DNA of 64,000 nt from Multifurca ochricompacta. Its lineage: Eukaryota; Basidiomycota; Agaricomycetes; Russulales; Russulaceae. The stretch spans positions 186,001 through 250,000 of the forward strand of contig WTXG01000006.1 of the NCBI GenBank assembly GCA_022496185.1, given 5' to 3'. Below, piece by piece: positions 46,801 to 57,868 of this stretch. The notes under the pieces are model-generated. The model was not told the origin of the DNA. It saw only the letters and a list, made by a program, of their open reading frames with translations, and made no database searches. How positions within the stretch are numbered: position 1 is the first letter of the stretch; each line of letters starts with the position of its first letter. The position numbers and the translations under genes are program-made.

Positions 46801-48191
46801 AAATTCTGCATAGTTTTCCCAAAGACCCAATAGAGTCCCATAGCCTTGACACCTTCCGCTATAATTTGATTATTGTACTTTATTTTGACCTCAGATGGAG
46901 AAAATTCCACTGAGCCACCCTTGTCTGTGATGCAGCTTGTCGACAGTATTCTCTCACTGCCAGGCATGTAAAAGACATTATTTAACTCTAACTCATAATT
47001 ATTTCGAGTTTTGAGAATGACTTTGCCCGTTCCTTCGACTTGGACTATGGAGCCATCACCAATTGTCACCGAGTGCCCCTTGTGAGGGTAATACTCAGAG
47101 AAATCGTCTAAGTATGGTGTAAAGTGAGTGGTGGCTCCACTGTCCATCATCCAAGGATTGCTGCCATCATCGACTTCTTGTGTGTGCTCGGTCATCATAT
47201 AAAGTGAAATACGAGGTGTCTCATGCACCTCCTGTATTCTGCCACTACCGTTAACTATGGTAGCTACTTGTGTGGAGTTATTATGTACACTGGGGCCTTG
47301 CCCCTTCCTCTTGTTGCCCTTTTTGCCTGCATCAGCATTGGCTCTGTCCTGTTTCCTTTGCCGACATTCGTTAGCCTTGTGGCCCGGCTTCTGGCAATAG
47401 AAGCAGGTGACATCATTGGATGATGATGCACCTGCAGGAGGTGGCATGAAAGATACTTGTTTTTTAGTTTTATTTTTGTTGACATGGGCTGCCTTGTTAA
47501 GGGCAGCCCCAACACCACTTCCTGCGGGGCCGGCTAGTCGGCTTTCCTCATTTAAGAACCTTTGTACAAGGTCTTGAGGGGAAAGGCGGTCAGGAGGACC
47601 TGACGCCAGGATGGAGCCAGCAATGGCGGAGTAGGATGGAGGTAGGGATTGGAGCAAAATAAAGCTCATCTGGAGATCAGAGATCTCCATCCCATTTTCC
47701 TTGAGGGTACTCCTCACATCCAACACACGCTGCAACTGGGGTCTGAATTGCTTTCCTTCTTCCAAGCGGAAGGAGGATACAGAACACCACAAGTTGTAGG
47801 TGGCCATGCTTCCTACTGAGCCATAGAGCGATTCCAAACGCTCATACTTGGCATTGACAGAAGGGTAAGTTCTGTCAGAGGCAATTTGGGAGTATGTTTC
47901 TGGTGATGTAACCATCACCAGAACTCCCATGAGGACTTCCTCAACTCTATTCCACTCCAAGTACATCGGCTCAGACCAAAGCACAAAACGCTTGGCATAC
48001 TCGTCGTCCTTCTCTCCATCCTCTGGCTTGGGAGCATTCAGGAATTCAGGGGCATCATGAGTAATGTGCCTCTTCATCCCATTTATCCTCAGCAGGGCAG
48101 TGAAGGACACCGACCACTGCTGCCAGTTGGAGCCATCAAGCTTGTCAAACTTGAAGGTGGGGGGAAGATGATGGAAGACATTTGAGATGAT
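43822..48191 (-). pseudogene. C1 gag-pol polyprotein, one frameshift and one stop
   Basis: From an open frame beginning after TAA at 48192 (no ATG seen): FDKLDGSNWQQWSVSFTALL (gag), zinc knuckle CFYCQKPGHKANEC, protease WMMDSGATTHFTP, integrase HHCC region WHLRMGHMSKEAL...CYGCEMGKSH, HSDLVGPLQC, TLHTDRGGEYVNRELKSILE, YSPQQNRRAERFNRTIMEKA. RT: WVFKLKPDGRFRARLVAKGF, FVILYVDDITIL with YVDD intact. RNase H: LHGFADSSWGDQEDCRSTSG, STTEAEYMSLSEAANQAAWY, ending LGLMLK. A one-base deletion near 46510 shifts frame within integrase, and TGA at 44368-44370 interrupts HMxLAKYVLKYL. Otherwise intact, so this is the youngest large element here. Confidence 0.92.
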
Positions 48192-49096
48192 TTAAAAAGT
48201 TGATCCTGGTTCCAAGGAGCAGTTAGAACCAGTTGTCCAGGTCTCATTTAAGAGGGCCCGTCCATTCTGTGGCGCTATGCTTCAGAACTTAAAAAAGTCC
48301 TGCCTCTGATGTGCGACTTCTAAGTAGTATAGTAGGCTGTCTAGCGCCATCTACAACAAGTCCTAAGCCCACATCAGGGGGACATTGTGTAAATAGATGG
48401 GGAGTCATGTCATGGAGGAGCCAACCGCAAGTTCCACTAGAGACAAAGGGTATAGAGCCCTTCCTCTAGTGCTGGTGGTGGAGTCCATGATTAAGCCCTA
48501 GATGATTGGGGCCATGACTATAGTAGACTATTAGGTTTCCTCTGGTTGGGGTGAACCCCCAATGAAAGCAGCGGGTACTTCTGCCCAGAGACGAAACCCT
48601 CTAGCTACTGTGTAAATACTATAGTAGTTCAAGCCTACTTGTATCGAGCCCAAGCATCATGGGAGTGACTACCCATGCCTTGTTCTAGACCCTAAACTCT
48701 ACCAGCAGGTCACTAAACCTGGCTTACGGATCGAGCCAAGCATTGACTGAACCTATAGCCCCAAGCCTTCTGGGCAAGCGGCCTACTAAGACTATGGATG
48801 GGACGAAAACCCAGCTATAACTATGAATACTATTTACTTAGAGCGCACATGAGGAACTCAAGGTGTTTCACCCGCTTAGGGTCCCTCATCACCTCTTGCA
48901 AGAATCCCCTGAGGGACTAGCCAGACAGATCAAGGTGGGCACATGAAGTGCACCACCTTGTGGACAGTTAAGGGCAAGGGAAGGAAATCGAAGCTCACTG
49001 TAAGACTGATTGGGAAAGGGGAAGTCTTGAAGCTGTTGAGCTTGAAGAAAGGTTGTTGGACTGATCAAAAAGAAAGGACAGATCAGTTAAGCATGC

Positions 49097-49111
49097 CCAG
49101 GGCCCATAACC
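49097..49111 (-). promoter_or_regulatory. C1 primer-binding site, half tRNA-iMet type
   Basis: Directly after the 5' LTR the coding strand reads GGTTATGGGCCCTGG. GGTTATGGGCCC is complementary to the anticodon stem-loop of initiator tRNA-Met (GGGCCCATAACC, anticodon CAT). Drosophila copia uses the same internal tRNA region as primer. Confidence 0.8.
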
Positions 49112-49615
49112 TGTGAAACAGGCATGTGCGCAGCATACTGACTGTGAGTGGTTAGCGGGTTAAGCTAGATGAAGACAAGTTACTTCAGAGGTAGAAGAAA
49201 CTCTATTATACTATACTACACACCTAGATGAAGACAAGTTCTATATACAGAGTTAGTCTTAAGGTAGTGATGATAGTAGAGAGGACGACTTACACTTCAG
49301 AGGTAGAAGAAACTCTGAAGTGTAAGAGACGAAACAGACACCCTTATATACACTTCCAAGGGATGGTCTGTGCACTGGGAATAAGTCCACAAGTGCCGGA
49401 CAAAGTCCAAACAACAAATAGAGGGAGAAAGGCCATTGGCCACTACAGAAATCACATGTTACATGGTGCATCAGTCAGCTACTGCGGAATGTGAGAAAGA
49501 AAGTAATAATGATAATGTAAATAGTCCGAAACTCTGGTATCTAATCTAATCCACAAAGTAGCTAATCTAATCACCTGATGCCTGAAGCATCACCGAACAT
49601 CTTCTGTGTTCAACA
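49112..49615 (-). repeat. C1 5' LTR
   Basis: 504 bp, near-identical to 43045-43548; CpG retained at the three variable sites. It adjoins the primer site on its left. Confidence 0.95.
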
Positions 49616-50961
49616 CAAGCACAGATGAAGAAGACCCAGGTCACTGTTATGTCACTAAAGCATCAGAGTTAGCCCAGAAAGCAGTACAGGGGCAGACAGA
49701 GAGGACTTACAACGACATAGTACCAAGCACCTATCACCAGCATTGGAAGGTGTTCTCCAAAGAAGAGTTGCAGTGTTTTCCACCCTCTCAACCATGGGAT
49801 CATGCCATAGATCTGCTCCCTGATACACTGGTGGCAATAGATTGCAAAATTTATCTGCTGTCCCAGTCTGAACAGGCAGCACTGACTGAATTCCTTGAAG
49901 AGCATTTGGCAAAAGGGTACATTCACCCATCCAAGTTGCAGTACACTTCGCCCTTCTTCTTTATCAAAAAGAAGGATGGTAAGCTACAGCCAGTCCAGGA
50001 TTACCAGCAAATCAATGCTCATACTGTAAAGAATGCCTACCCTCTGCCACTTATCTCTGAACTCATTGACACCATGAGGGATAAGTCCCTCTTCTCAAAA
50101 TGGATGTGCGATGGGGTTACAATAATGTCAGAATCAAAGAGGGCAACCAGTGCAAAGCAGCATTCAAAATGAACCAAGGGTTATTTGAACCAAACGTCAT
50201 GTTCTTCGGTCTTACAAATTCGCCAGTGACGTTCCAGTCTATGATGAATCACATCTTCCGTGATCTCATTCTCACTGGTGAAGTAGTGGTCTACATGGAC
50301 AACATCTTGGTAGCCACCTCGGATGATCTAAACCATCATTGAGAATGAGTGCACCAAGTACTGGACATATTGCATGAACATGACCTGTACCTCAAGCCAG
50401 CCAAGTGCTCCTTCGAACAACAAAGTGTGGAGTACTTAGGAGTCATTTTAGAAGGAGGATGAGTGCACATGGATCCCATTAAAGTACAAGGGATCTGGGA
50501 ATGGCCTGTGCCAACCTGTGTCAAGGACGTCTGATCATTCATCGGATTCTGTAACTTCTATTGATGCTTTGTCAAAGGGTTCTCAGGCATCGCATGACCA
50601 TTAAACGATCTATTGAAGAAGGATGTGCCATGGCTCTGGGGTGCGGCACAGCAACGGGCGTTCGAACAGATCAGGGATCTAGTTGGCTCAGAACCAGTAC
50701 TCATCCAACCGGATCTGAGCCGTCCCTTCAAGTTAGAAGTAGACGCTTCCCACTTCGCGAACGGGGGGTGTTATATCAGAGAGATGCCACCCAAGTACTT
50801 CACCCAGTGGCATACTACTCCGAGACCTTCTCCCCAGCTGAACAAAACTATGACATCTGGGACAGGGAACTCTTAGCCATAGTCAAGGCATTGCGACACT
50901 GGTGACCCTACCTGGCAGGAACCCCCCACAAAACCATTATCCACACTGACCACTCCAATCT

Positions 50962-51542
50962 TGTTATGTCTGGTGTGGGATGTTCCACACGACTTGTGTG
51001 ACAGCATTCATTCGTAGTCAGATAAGAGACCAATAAGATCCCTTGGAGTTATATGGGAGAAGTCAACATCAAAGAGGCTGCACTCTAAGACGATGTTGAA
51101 CGGAAAGTACCAGAAGTACTGAGACAATCAAGTCAAGGCTTTCAAAGGAGGTGTCCAGAAGACAAGCACCAATGTATTCAATAAGTCGAGTCTGAGGTCT
51201 ACAGGGTAGCTACAGTGGACTTATATACGTAATTCGGTGGGTGTCTATGAGATAAGGGTATGGAGTCAGGTGGGCCCAAATATACGAAAGTGAAGGGCAT
51301 AAAGCCTAGCTTCTGATAGGGAACTAAGTAAGTGTCCAGTCGTATGATAAGGAGATAAGAAAAGGAAGTAAACATGAGCAAACAATGGGACAACAAAGTC
51401 AAAGACAGTCATGGGGATGGAAGTAAAGCACATGAGGGATCCCAGGAAGGGGATGTGATCATAAAATGTAAGGTAGGCAGTAACAGGGGGTCCTCGCTGG
51501 GCAGAGTGAAGAAAATAGGGTTGCTCGGTGGAGGTTGTAACA
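50962..51542 (-). repeat. G2 3' LTR
   Basis: 581 bp, plus-strand TGTTATGTCTGG...GGTTGTAACA. Differs from the 5' LTR at 16 positions, all CpG-derived. Confidence 0.93.
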
Positions 51543-52707
51543 TCACCCCCTCTTCTGGTTCTAGCGGACCCAGCTAGAAGCGACTCGTACCATCATCATC
51601 CTGTACCAGGTCTAGATAGTCGTCAGCTACATTACGATTGTCCATGGTATAGTTCTCTTTGTCCTTGTCCTGGGGGCATCGGTGGGCACGGAGAAACCTG
51701 TAGGGGCCGCGCTGACCACACAAGTAACACAAGTCATGGACAGGGCAGTCCAGCTCACAATGCCCTGCGTTGTGATGGAGGCACTTGCCGCACCAGCCGG
51801 ACGGATTGATAATCGTCAGGGCAACACCTACACGGCGGAAAATGCAGAACCAGCTCCAGTGTAGGTTGCTGCGGCAGTGGCAACACCACTTGCGATTGAG
51901 GGGGCAGTTCCAACTGATGTGGTACTTGCTGTTGCATCGCCAGCATGTCTCTCCGCAGGGGTTTTTGTGCATCCATGGCATCTCGAACCGATTTGGTAAC
52001 AGCCTTGGTGCAGCCCCCAACAAGCGTGGGGGGAGAGGTCATGTGTACATATCTGCATACCTTTCGGCGATGGTCTGGTAGGCATCTCCCGTCTCCAACC
52101 TCTTCTGAATCTCTACCAACTCCTGTTCGACTTGGAACATCCCACTGGTCAGTCTGGTCATCATCTTTGCATGTTCCTTGTACTGTTTATTGAGTGTTGT
52201 ACACAGCATCAAGTTCTTCCGCAGCCTCATTACTTTGGCTTTGAGGCGCGGAAGGCGCATGTCATTCAGCACCTCGTCTATCGCGAAAGCTTGGGAGTCT
52301 TCTGCAGCCAAGTGCCCCAGCTGCTCGTCGCTCATGGTATGGTGTAGTCGTCCTGTATATTGTTCTTCTAAATAAACTGGAGCCCCATAGACAGGGCCGT
52401 TCTTCTTCATACATCCTGCGACATCCATTCCTCCATTGGTATAGAAGATGTACTTAGCTATGGCCGTAGTTCCATCTGCCATGGTGATCTCGAGTGGGAA
52501 GTACATTGATGAGTTCGGGTTGTTGGCAAAGAATGGAAACTCGGGAACTTCGTCGTCCAACTCCATGCCCAACAGGTCATTTGGGTGTGGCTCTTCACAA
52601 TGCTCGAAATCATTGTTGGGGTTGGGAGACTGGTTCTTCACTCACGCCTCTGCGGCTTTGTAATCGATGGGGGATGAGGGACGTGATGAGGGATGAGCAG
52701 AGGGGAA

Positions 52708-54226
52708 TGTCATGGCTCTATTTTATTTTTCCTTTTGTTTTCTCCCTTTTAAGATCACATGACCATGGGAAGATAACCCAGCAGTCTCAACACATGATCA
52801 TGGGAATGTAACTGTGACATGGATCATGTGACCGAGTCATATGTAATAGTCACATGCTGCTTAGTCAGCACAAGAGCCACTCGAGAATTACAAGTCGATT
52901 CTCTATTGTGTTTACCACAATAGGCAAGGGCTCCACAGTCTAGATGGTTCTAGACCAAGTGGAGCTGCTATCAAGATAAGAGGAGTCCAGCCTAGAAGGT
53001 TCTAGGTAAGTGGAGCTCTAGATAAGGGCCCAGGTCAGGCCATGGCCAATTTTAGCACAGAATCACATGTATCAGTAGATAGATGTGTTCCAGACCAAAG
53101 GGCTAGATGTTACGACCTACCCAGCGTACCCGACAGACGGCAAGACGTGGGGGACACACAAGCAGTGACAGTAGCCGTGCGGGGTCCGCAAGGACATCGC
53201 TGGCTTAGTCATGATGTCTCACGCCAAAGTCCAGAAGACAGATACGGCATGAGGTACAGAAGCAGATCACGTGACAGTAAGGTTTGATGCCTCGTGTACA
53301 GAAGGACCCTGAACCTTAGTTGATGTGGGAAGATGGTGGCACTGGTTCTGATGGAAGGTTCCATAGTCACACGTCCAGAACCACAAGCGTCTAGATAAGC
53401 CTGATAAGAACGGATGACTAAGCTAGTACCAGCATGTATATATACCCTAGCTAGTCTCGCTCAGATGTTCCCCATCTTGAGCTCCTGTGACAATCAGTAG
53501 CCTTGTGGACCTTTAACTTCCTTCCTTGCGTCTCACCACCCAGACTCCTCTCTTTGGTGCTTTGTCCTTCTGGGGCCTTGCACACTGATTGGCTTGTGAC
53601 TGAGTGTAGCGTTGGACTTATTGTCTTCTGCATCGACCCAAGATCGTCCTGACCTTGTCCCTGTGACCTAGCCGCCCACACTCGATCGCGTACGCCCCTC
53701 TGAGCGTAACACTAGACTACATATCAGTTATCTACTCCACAGTGACGTCATTATGACATCACACTGTGGAGCATGATCAGTCAGCAGAGTAAAGCAGCTT
53801 ACGAATCACAAAGATAAGGCTCAGTCAGCAATACAGCTGACTGATACTTGCTGATTCTTGCTTACACTTACTGCTTACCTTGTTACACTGAGAAATGTAT
53901 ATAAGACCCCCTGTAACAGCCTGTAGCCCCCATCTTGTCCTCTTGGGGCTGCAGGTGAGTAACTGTCTACATGAGTTCGATACATAGTGCTAATGGTATC
54001 ACTGCCTCCCTGTGTGACTTGATCCTTTGGATCTTGTCCTCTTGGGGCTGCAGCTTCTTCCAGTTTCAGAATGCTGTCATTGTGGTTGAATAAACCACAG
54101 TGGGTGACACAGTTCCTGGTCATTGCTTGACGCATGACGTTTGCCTCCGCAGTATGCCCAACGACTTAGGTCAACCACCCTTGCCCTTCTTTGTTACTAA
54201 GTGTACACAGAGCTTCACCCGTTACA
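52708..54226. mobile_element. E3, solo-LTR-like insertion in G2 ORF3
   Basis: TGTCATGGCTC...CCGTTACA with TSD GGGAA (52703-52707 and 54227-54231). Splicing it out rejoins ORF3 in frame with the G1 copy. About 910 bp without E4. It has ATGTATATAAGA at about 53896. No coding region seen. Orientation not set. Confidence 0.85.
53108..53711. mobile_element. E4, solo LTR nested in E3
   Basis: 604 bp with perfect TGTTACG...CGTAACA ends and TSD CTAGA (53103-53107 and 53712-53716). TATATATA near 53434. It keeps about two dozen CpGs whereas the 400 bp of E3 to its left has about three, fitting a recent arrival. Unrelated to the G1/G2 and C1 LTRs by eye. Confidence 0.87.
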
Positions 54227-54373
54227 GGGAAGTTTTCAACAACTACAGGGGAGGCGGTGAAGGCATCGACGGCAGCGTTGGCAGTGACAAAAGACATAAT
54301 GGACTGGATAGTGTTAGAATGTTGCTGAGAGAGCATGTACTGGGGGATTCAATGGGGTCTGGGGGCACTTCTT

Positions 54374-57300
54374 TTAAGTGTTCTTAGGTGCTTCTGGATG
54401 TCGGATGTGGAACTCTGAGATAAGGGCTGGGGCAAAGATATCCCCAGCTGGTTCCCACGAGTTGTCAGAGTCTGGGAATCCCTTCCACTTGATTAGGTAG
54501 TACAGCTTGCGCCCTCAGCCTTTTTGCCTGGAGTCTAGAATGCGCTCCACTTCCCATTCCTCTTCTTTGTCGATAAGGTCAGGTGGGGGTCTCGAGAAGT
54601 TCTCCCCATGAATGGAGGTTTCCTTGTATGGGGTTAGGAGCTTGGCATGGAAGACAGGATGGATCTTCCATTTCAGTGGCAACTGCAGTTCATAGGATAT
54701 GTCTGACAGCTTCCTTGTGATCTGGAAGGGTCCATGATGTCGGGGCACCAATTTGGCTGAGGGGTGTGATGTGTGAATGTTTCTGCCCTCGAGCCACACC
54801 CAGTCATTGGTCTGATAAGGTGTGAATGTGCTTGGCTGTGCTGCCAGAAGCTGCTGCACCTTTACCAGGTTCTCATTGGCTGATTGCCATAGTTCTTCCC
54901 ATTGGCTTATCCGTTGGGTTACTGATGGGATGTTGGTGGGCTTATCTGTCCACGTGGTGCGTGGGGTCCAGCCCATGATAAGGGAGAAGGGGGTGGCTTT
55001 TGTCACTCCACTGGGCCATGAGTTATGAGCAAACTCCGCAGTTGACAGCCATTCTGCCCAGTCATCTTGCCTGCCATTGCACCAAAACCAAAGATACTGT
55101 TCTAACCATTGGTTTGTCCACTCAGACTGTCCATCTGTTTGTGGATGGTATGCTGTAGAGATGTTTTGTGTGATGTCTAACGCCTTGCATAGGGCTCTCG
55201 CAAATGTCAATGTAAAATGGGTGTCTCGGTCAGAGATAATCTTCTTAGGGAGTCCGTAGTGACAGTATATGTGGTTCAGGTATAATTTTGCCACTCCTTC
55301 AGCTGTGATAGTTTCGTTGCAGGGGATGAAGAGGGCTGCTTTGGAGCAATCATGGTCTGTGATCATGAGGATAGTGTCGAAACCTTGTGATTTGGGTAGC
55401 TTGACAATGAAGTCCATGGCAATGGTCTGGAAAGGAGTCGATGCGGTGGGCGTGATGGGTTGTATTGGTGGGACTTTCGGGTGTGTGTTCACCTTGTTTG
55501 CTTGACATGCTGCACATCCCTGTACGTAGCTTTCAACATCCTTTTTCATATTGGGCCACCAATAGTCTCTCTTGGCAAGAGTGTAGGTGTTGGTGATGCC
55601 CAGATGGCCAGCAGAAGGAAGGTCGTGGTGAAAATGGATCACCCCCCTCTTAATGTTGTCGCCACCGGTGACAATGAGTTGGTCTCCATCTTTCCACCAG
55701 AGGCCATTGATTTCTTTCAAATTGTGAGCTTCAGCCCATGAACGGCATAGTCCTTGGTTCATGTTTTGGGAAACTTGTGCCCAGAGGTCCATGTTGTGGA
55801 GACTGACCATGGCAGTCTTTGCAAATACTTCCTCTGGGAGGACAGTGATGTCATTATTATCATCCTCATCTGTCTGCATATCTGGCCTGCATGACAGCAC
55901 ATCCACTCTAGCGTTCTGGCTTCCAGCAATGTGTTTCAAAGTGAAGTTATATTCCTCTAACTCCAAGACCTCTCATGCCACACATCAACTGATCTTGTGG
56001 GGCTCCTTTCAATACAGTAGGTTGGAATGGTTGGTGTGGATGATAGTCTTATGGGGGGTTCCCACCAGGTAGGGCCGCCAGTGTCATAATGCCTTGACTA
56101 TGGCCAAGAGCTCCCTATCCCAGATGTCATAGTTCCTTTCTGCTGGGGAGAAGGTTTTGGAGTAGTATGCCACTGGGTGAAGTATTTGTGTGGCATCTCT
56201 CTGGTATAACACGGCCCCATTTGCAAAGTGAGAGGCGTCTACTTCTAATTCAAAGGGGTGACTCAGATCTGGCTGGATGAGTACTGGTTCCGAGCCGACG
56301 AGGTTCCTAATCTGTTCAAATGCTTGCTGCTGTGCTACACCCCAGTGCCATGGTACATCTTTTTTCAGTAGGTCGTTTAATGGTCGTGCGATGCCTGAAA
56401 ACCCCTTGACAAATTGTTGGTAGAAGTTACAGAATCCGATGAATGATTGGACATCCTTGACACAGGTTGGCGCAGGCCATTCCCGGATCCCTTGCACTTT
56501 AACGGGATCCATGTGTACTTGTCCTCCTTCTAAGATAACTCCTAGGTATTCAACGCTCCATTGTTCGAAGGAGCATTTGGCTGGTTTGAGATACAGGTCA
56601 TGTTCGTGCAATATGTCCAGTACCTGATGTATGCGATTTTGATGATGGTCTAGGTTATCTGGGGTGGCTACTAAGATGTTGTCCATGTAAACCACCACTT
56701 CTCCCGTAAGAATAAGATCACGGAAGATGTGGTTCATCATGGACTGGAATGTTGCTGGCGAGTTCGTGAGGCCAAAGAACATGACATTTGGTTCAAACAA
56801 CCCTTGATTTGTTTTGAATGCCGCCTTGCACTGATCACCTTCCTTGATTCTAATGTTGTTGTAACCCCACCGCACATCCATCTTTGAGAAGAGGGACTTG
56901 TTCCTCATAGTGTCAATGAGCTCAGAGATGAGTGGCAGGGGGTAGGCATTTTTCACAGTGTAAGCATTGATTCGCCAATAATCCTGGACCAGTCATAGCT
57001 TACCATCCTTCTTTTTGATGAAGAAGAAGGGCGAGGTGTACTGCAACTTGGAGGGGCGAATATACCCTTTTGCCAAATGTTCTTCAAGGAATTCCGTCAG
57101 TGCAACCTGCTCGGACTGGGACAGCAGATAGATCTTGCAATCTATCGCTGCCGGTGTATCAGGGAGTAGGTCTATGGCGTGGTCCCATGGTCTGGAGGGT
57201 GGAAAACGCTGGGATTCTTCTTCAGAAAACACCTTCCAATGCCGGTGGTAGGTGCTCGGCACTACATCACTGTATGTTCTTTCTGTCTGCCCTTGTATCA

Positions 57301-57868
57301 CCTTTTGAGCTAGCTCCGATGCTTTGGTAACATAGCAGCGACCTGGGTCTTCTTCGTCTGTACTTGTGGCTTTTATTGTCGGATGCCTGACTGCATAATC
57401 ATAACCTATCGACGTAATAATGGTGGGATATGACTCTTTATCCATTGTCATGTCAGCCCAGTTGATTTTGGGTTCGAACACAGCAAGCCATGGATATCCC
57501 AAGATAAGATCTTCATCCCCTAAGTTGGTAATCAGGAAGTGAATGACCTTTGTTGCTTCCCCAACTTGGACGTTCAGGTCAGTGTAATGTGTGATCTTTC
57601 CAGCACGATTGGCTGTTCCATCAATGTTCCAGATATTCTTCTCTTGGGGGAGAGCCAGCATCCCCAGGCTTAAAGTCTTGATTAGTTGCAGACTAATAAA
57701 GTTGTCAGTGGCTCCAGAGTCCACTAAAATATCTTGGTTGGCCGTTCTTTGTGTAGTCTCGAAATGAACTGGTATTTTCAATGATTTGAATCGACTAGTA
57801 TACACAGAGGTGACATGGAGTGCTTGCACCCAGGCCGATGGGGTGGAGCTTAACAAAAATCCTTTTTT
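54374..57868 (-). pseudogene. G2 pol: protease, RT, RNase H, integrase, chromodomain
   Basis: From the frameshift site: protease QDILVDSGATDNFIS; RT KLQYTSPFFFIKKKDGKL, LFSKMDVRWGYNNIRIKEGD, QGLFEPNVMFFGLTNSPATF, VVYMDNILVA (YMDN instead of YxDD); RNase [19 protein letters not shown]; integrase HFHHDLPSAGHLGITNTYTL...CAACQANK, core TIAMDFIVKLP, KKIISDRDTHF, DGQSEWTNQWLEQYL (D, D, E present); then EEEWEVERILDSRQKG, a TGA, and GRKLYYLIKWKGFPDSDNSW with stop at 54374. The last part is a chromodomain, which targets chromoviruses to heterochromatin marks. A few TGAs break the frame. Confidence 0.9.

Larger units (their letters stand above)
43045..49615 (-). mobile_element. C1, nearly intact Copia retrotransposon
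   Basis: 6571 bp with two 504-bp LTRs (43045-43548 and 49112-49615) and TSD CAAGC (43040-43044 and 49616-49620), inserted in reverse into G1 pol. The LTRs differ at three bases only. The coding strand is minus, so the 5' LTR is on the right. A primer site for a half tRNA-iMet follows the 5' LTR. Confidence 0.95.
42062..50961 (+). pseudogene. G1 pol, protease to RNase H part, interrupted by S2 and C1
   Basis: Aspartic protease ANRDILVDSGATDNFIS (about 42163-42215). After S2 comes FLITNLGDEDLILGYPWLAA, and after C1 (from 49616) the pre-RT region TYHQHWKVFSKEELQCFPPS. RT follows: KLQYTSPFFFIKKKDGKL, QGLFEPNVMFFGLTNSPVTF, active-site VVYMDNILVA with YMDN for YxDD; then RNase [21 protein letters not shown]. 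Several TGAs stand where Arg codons are expected (for example GHIARPL-type positions near 50597). The rest of pol continues after G2. Confidence 0.88.
51574..54336 (-). pseudogene. G2 ORF3, zinc-knuckle protein, split by E3
   Basis: Begins MLSQQHSNTIQSIMSF at 54336, 37 nt after the pol stop, exactly as in G1. E3 cuts it at VVVENFP; it resumes SAHPSSRPSSPIDYKAAEA, MELDDEVPEFPFFANNPNSS, IFYTNGGMDVAGCMKKNGPV, a helical stretch LPRLKAKVMRLRKNLMLCTT...VEQELVEIQKRLETGD, and knuckles CWRCNSKYHISWNC, CCHCRSNLHWSWFC, CGKCLHHNAGHCELDC, CYLCGQRGPYRFLRAHRC. It ends DDDGTSRF with stop at 51574. TGAs interrupt it after AAEA and after RYADMYT. Function unknown. Confidence 0.85.

Noticed and set aside
51528..52193. 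Plus-strand frames over G2 ORF3 as genes
   Set aside because: The minus strand carries the zinc-knuckle frame shared with G1 ORF3; the plus frames are not conserved in G1 orientation.
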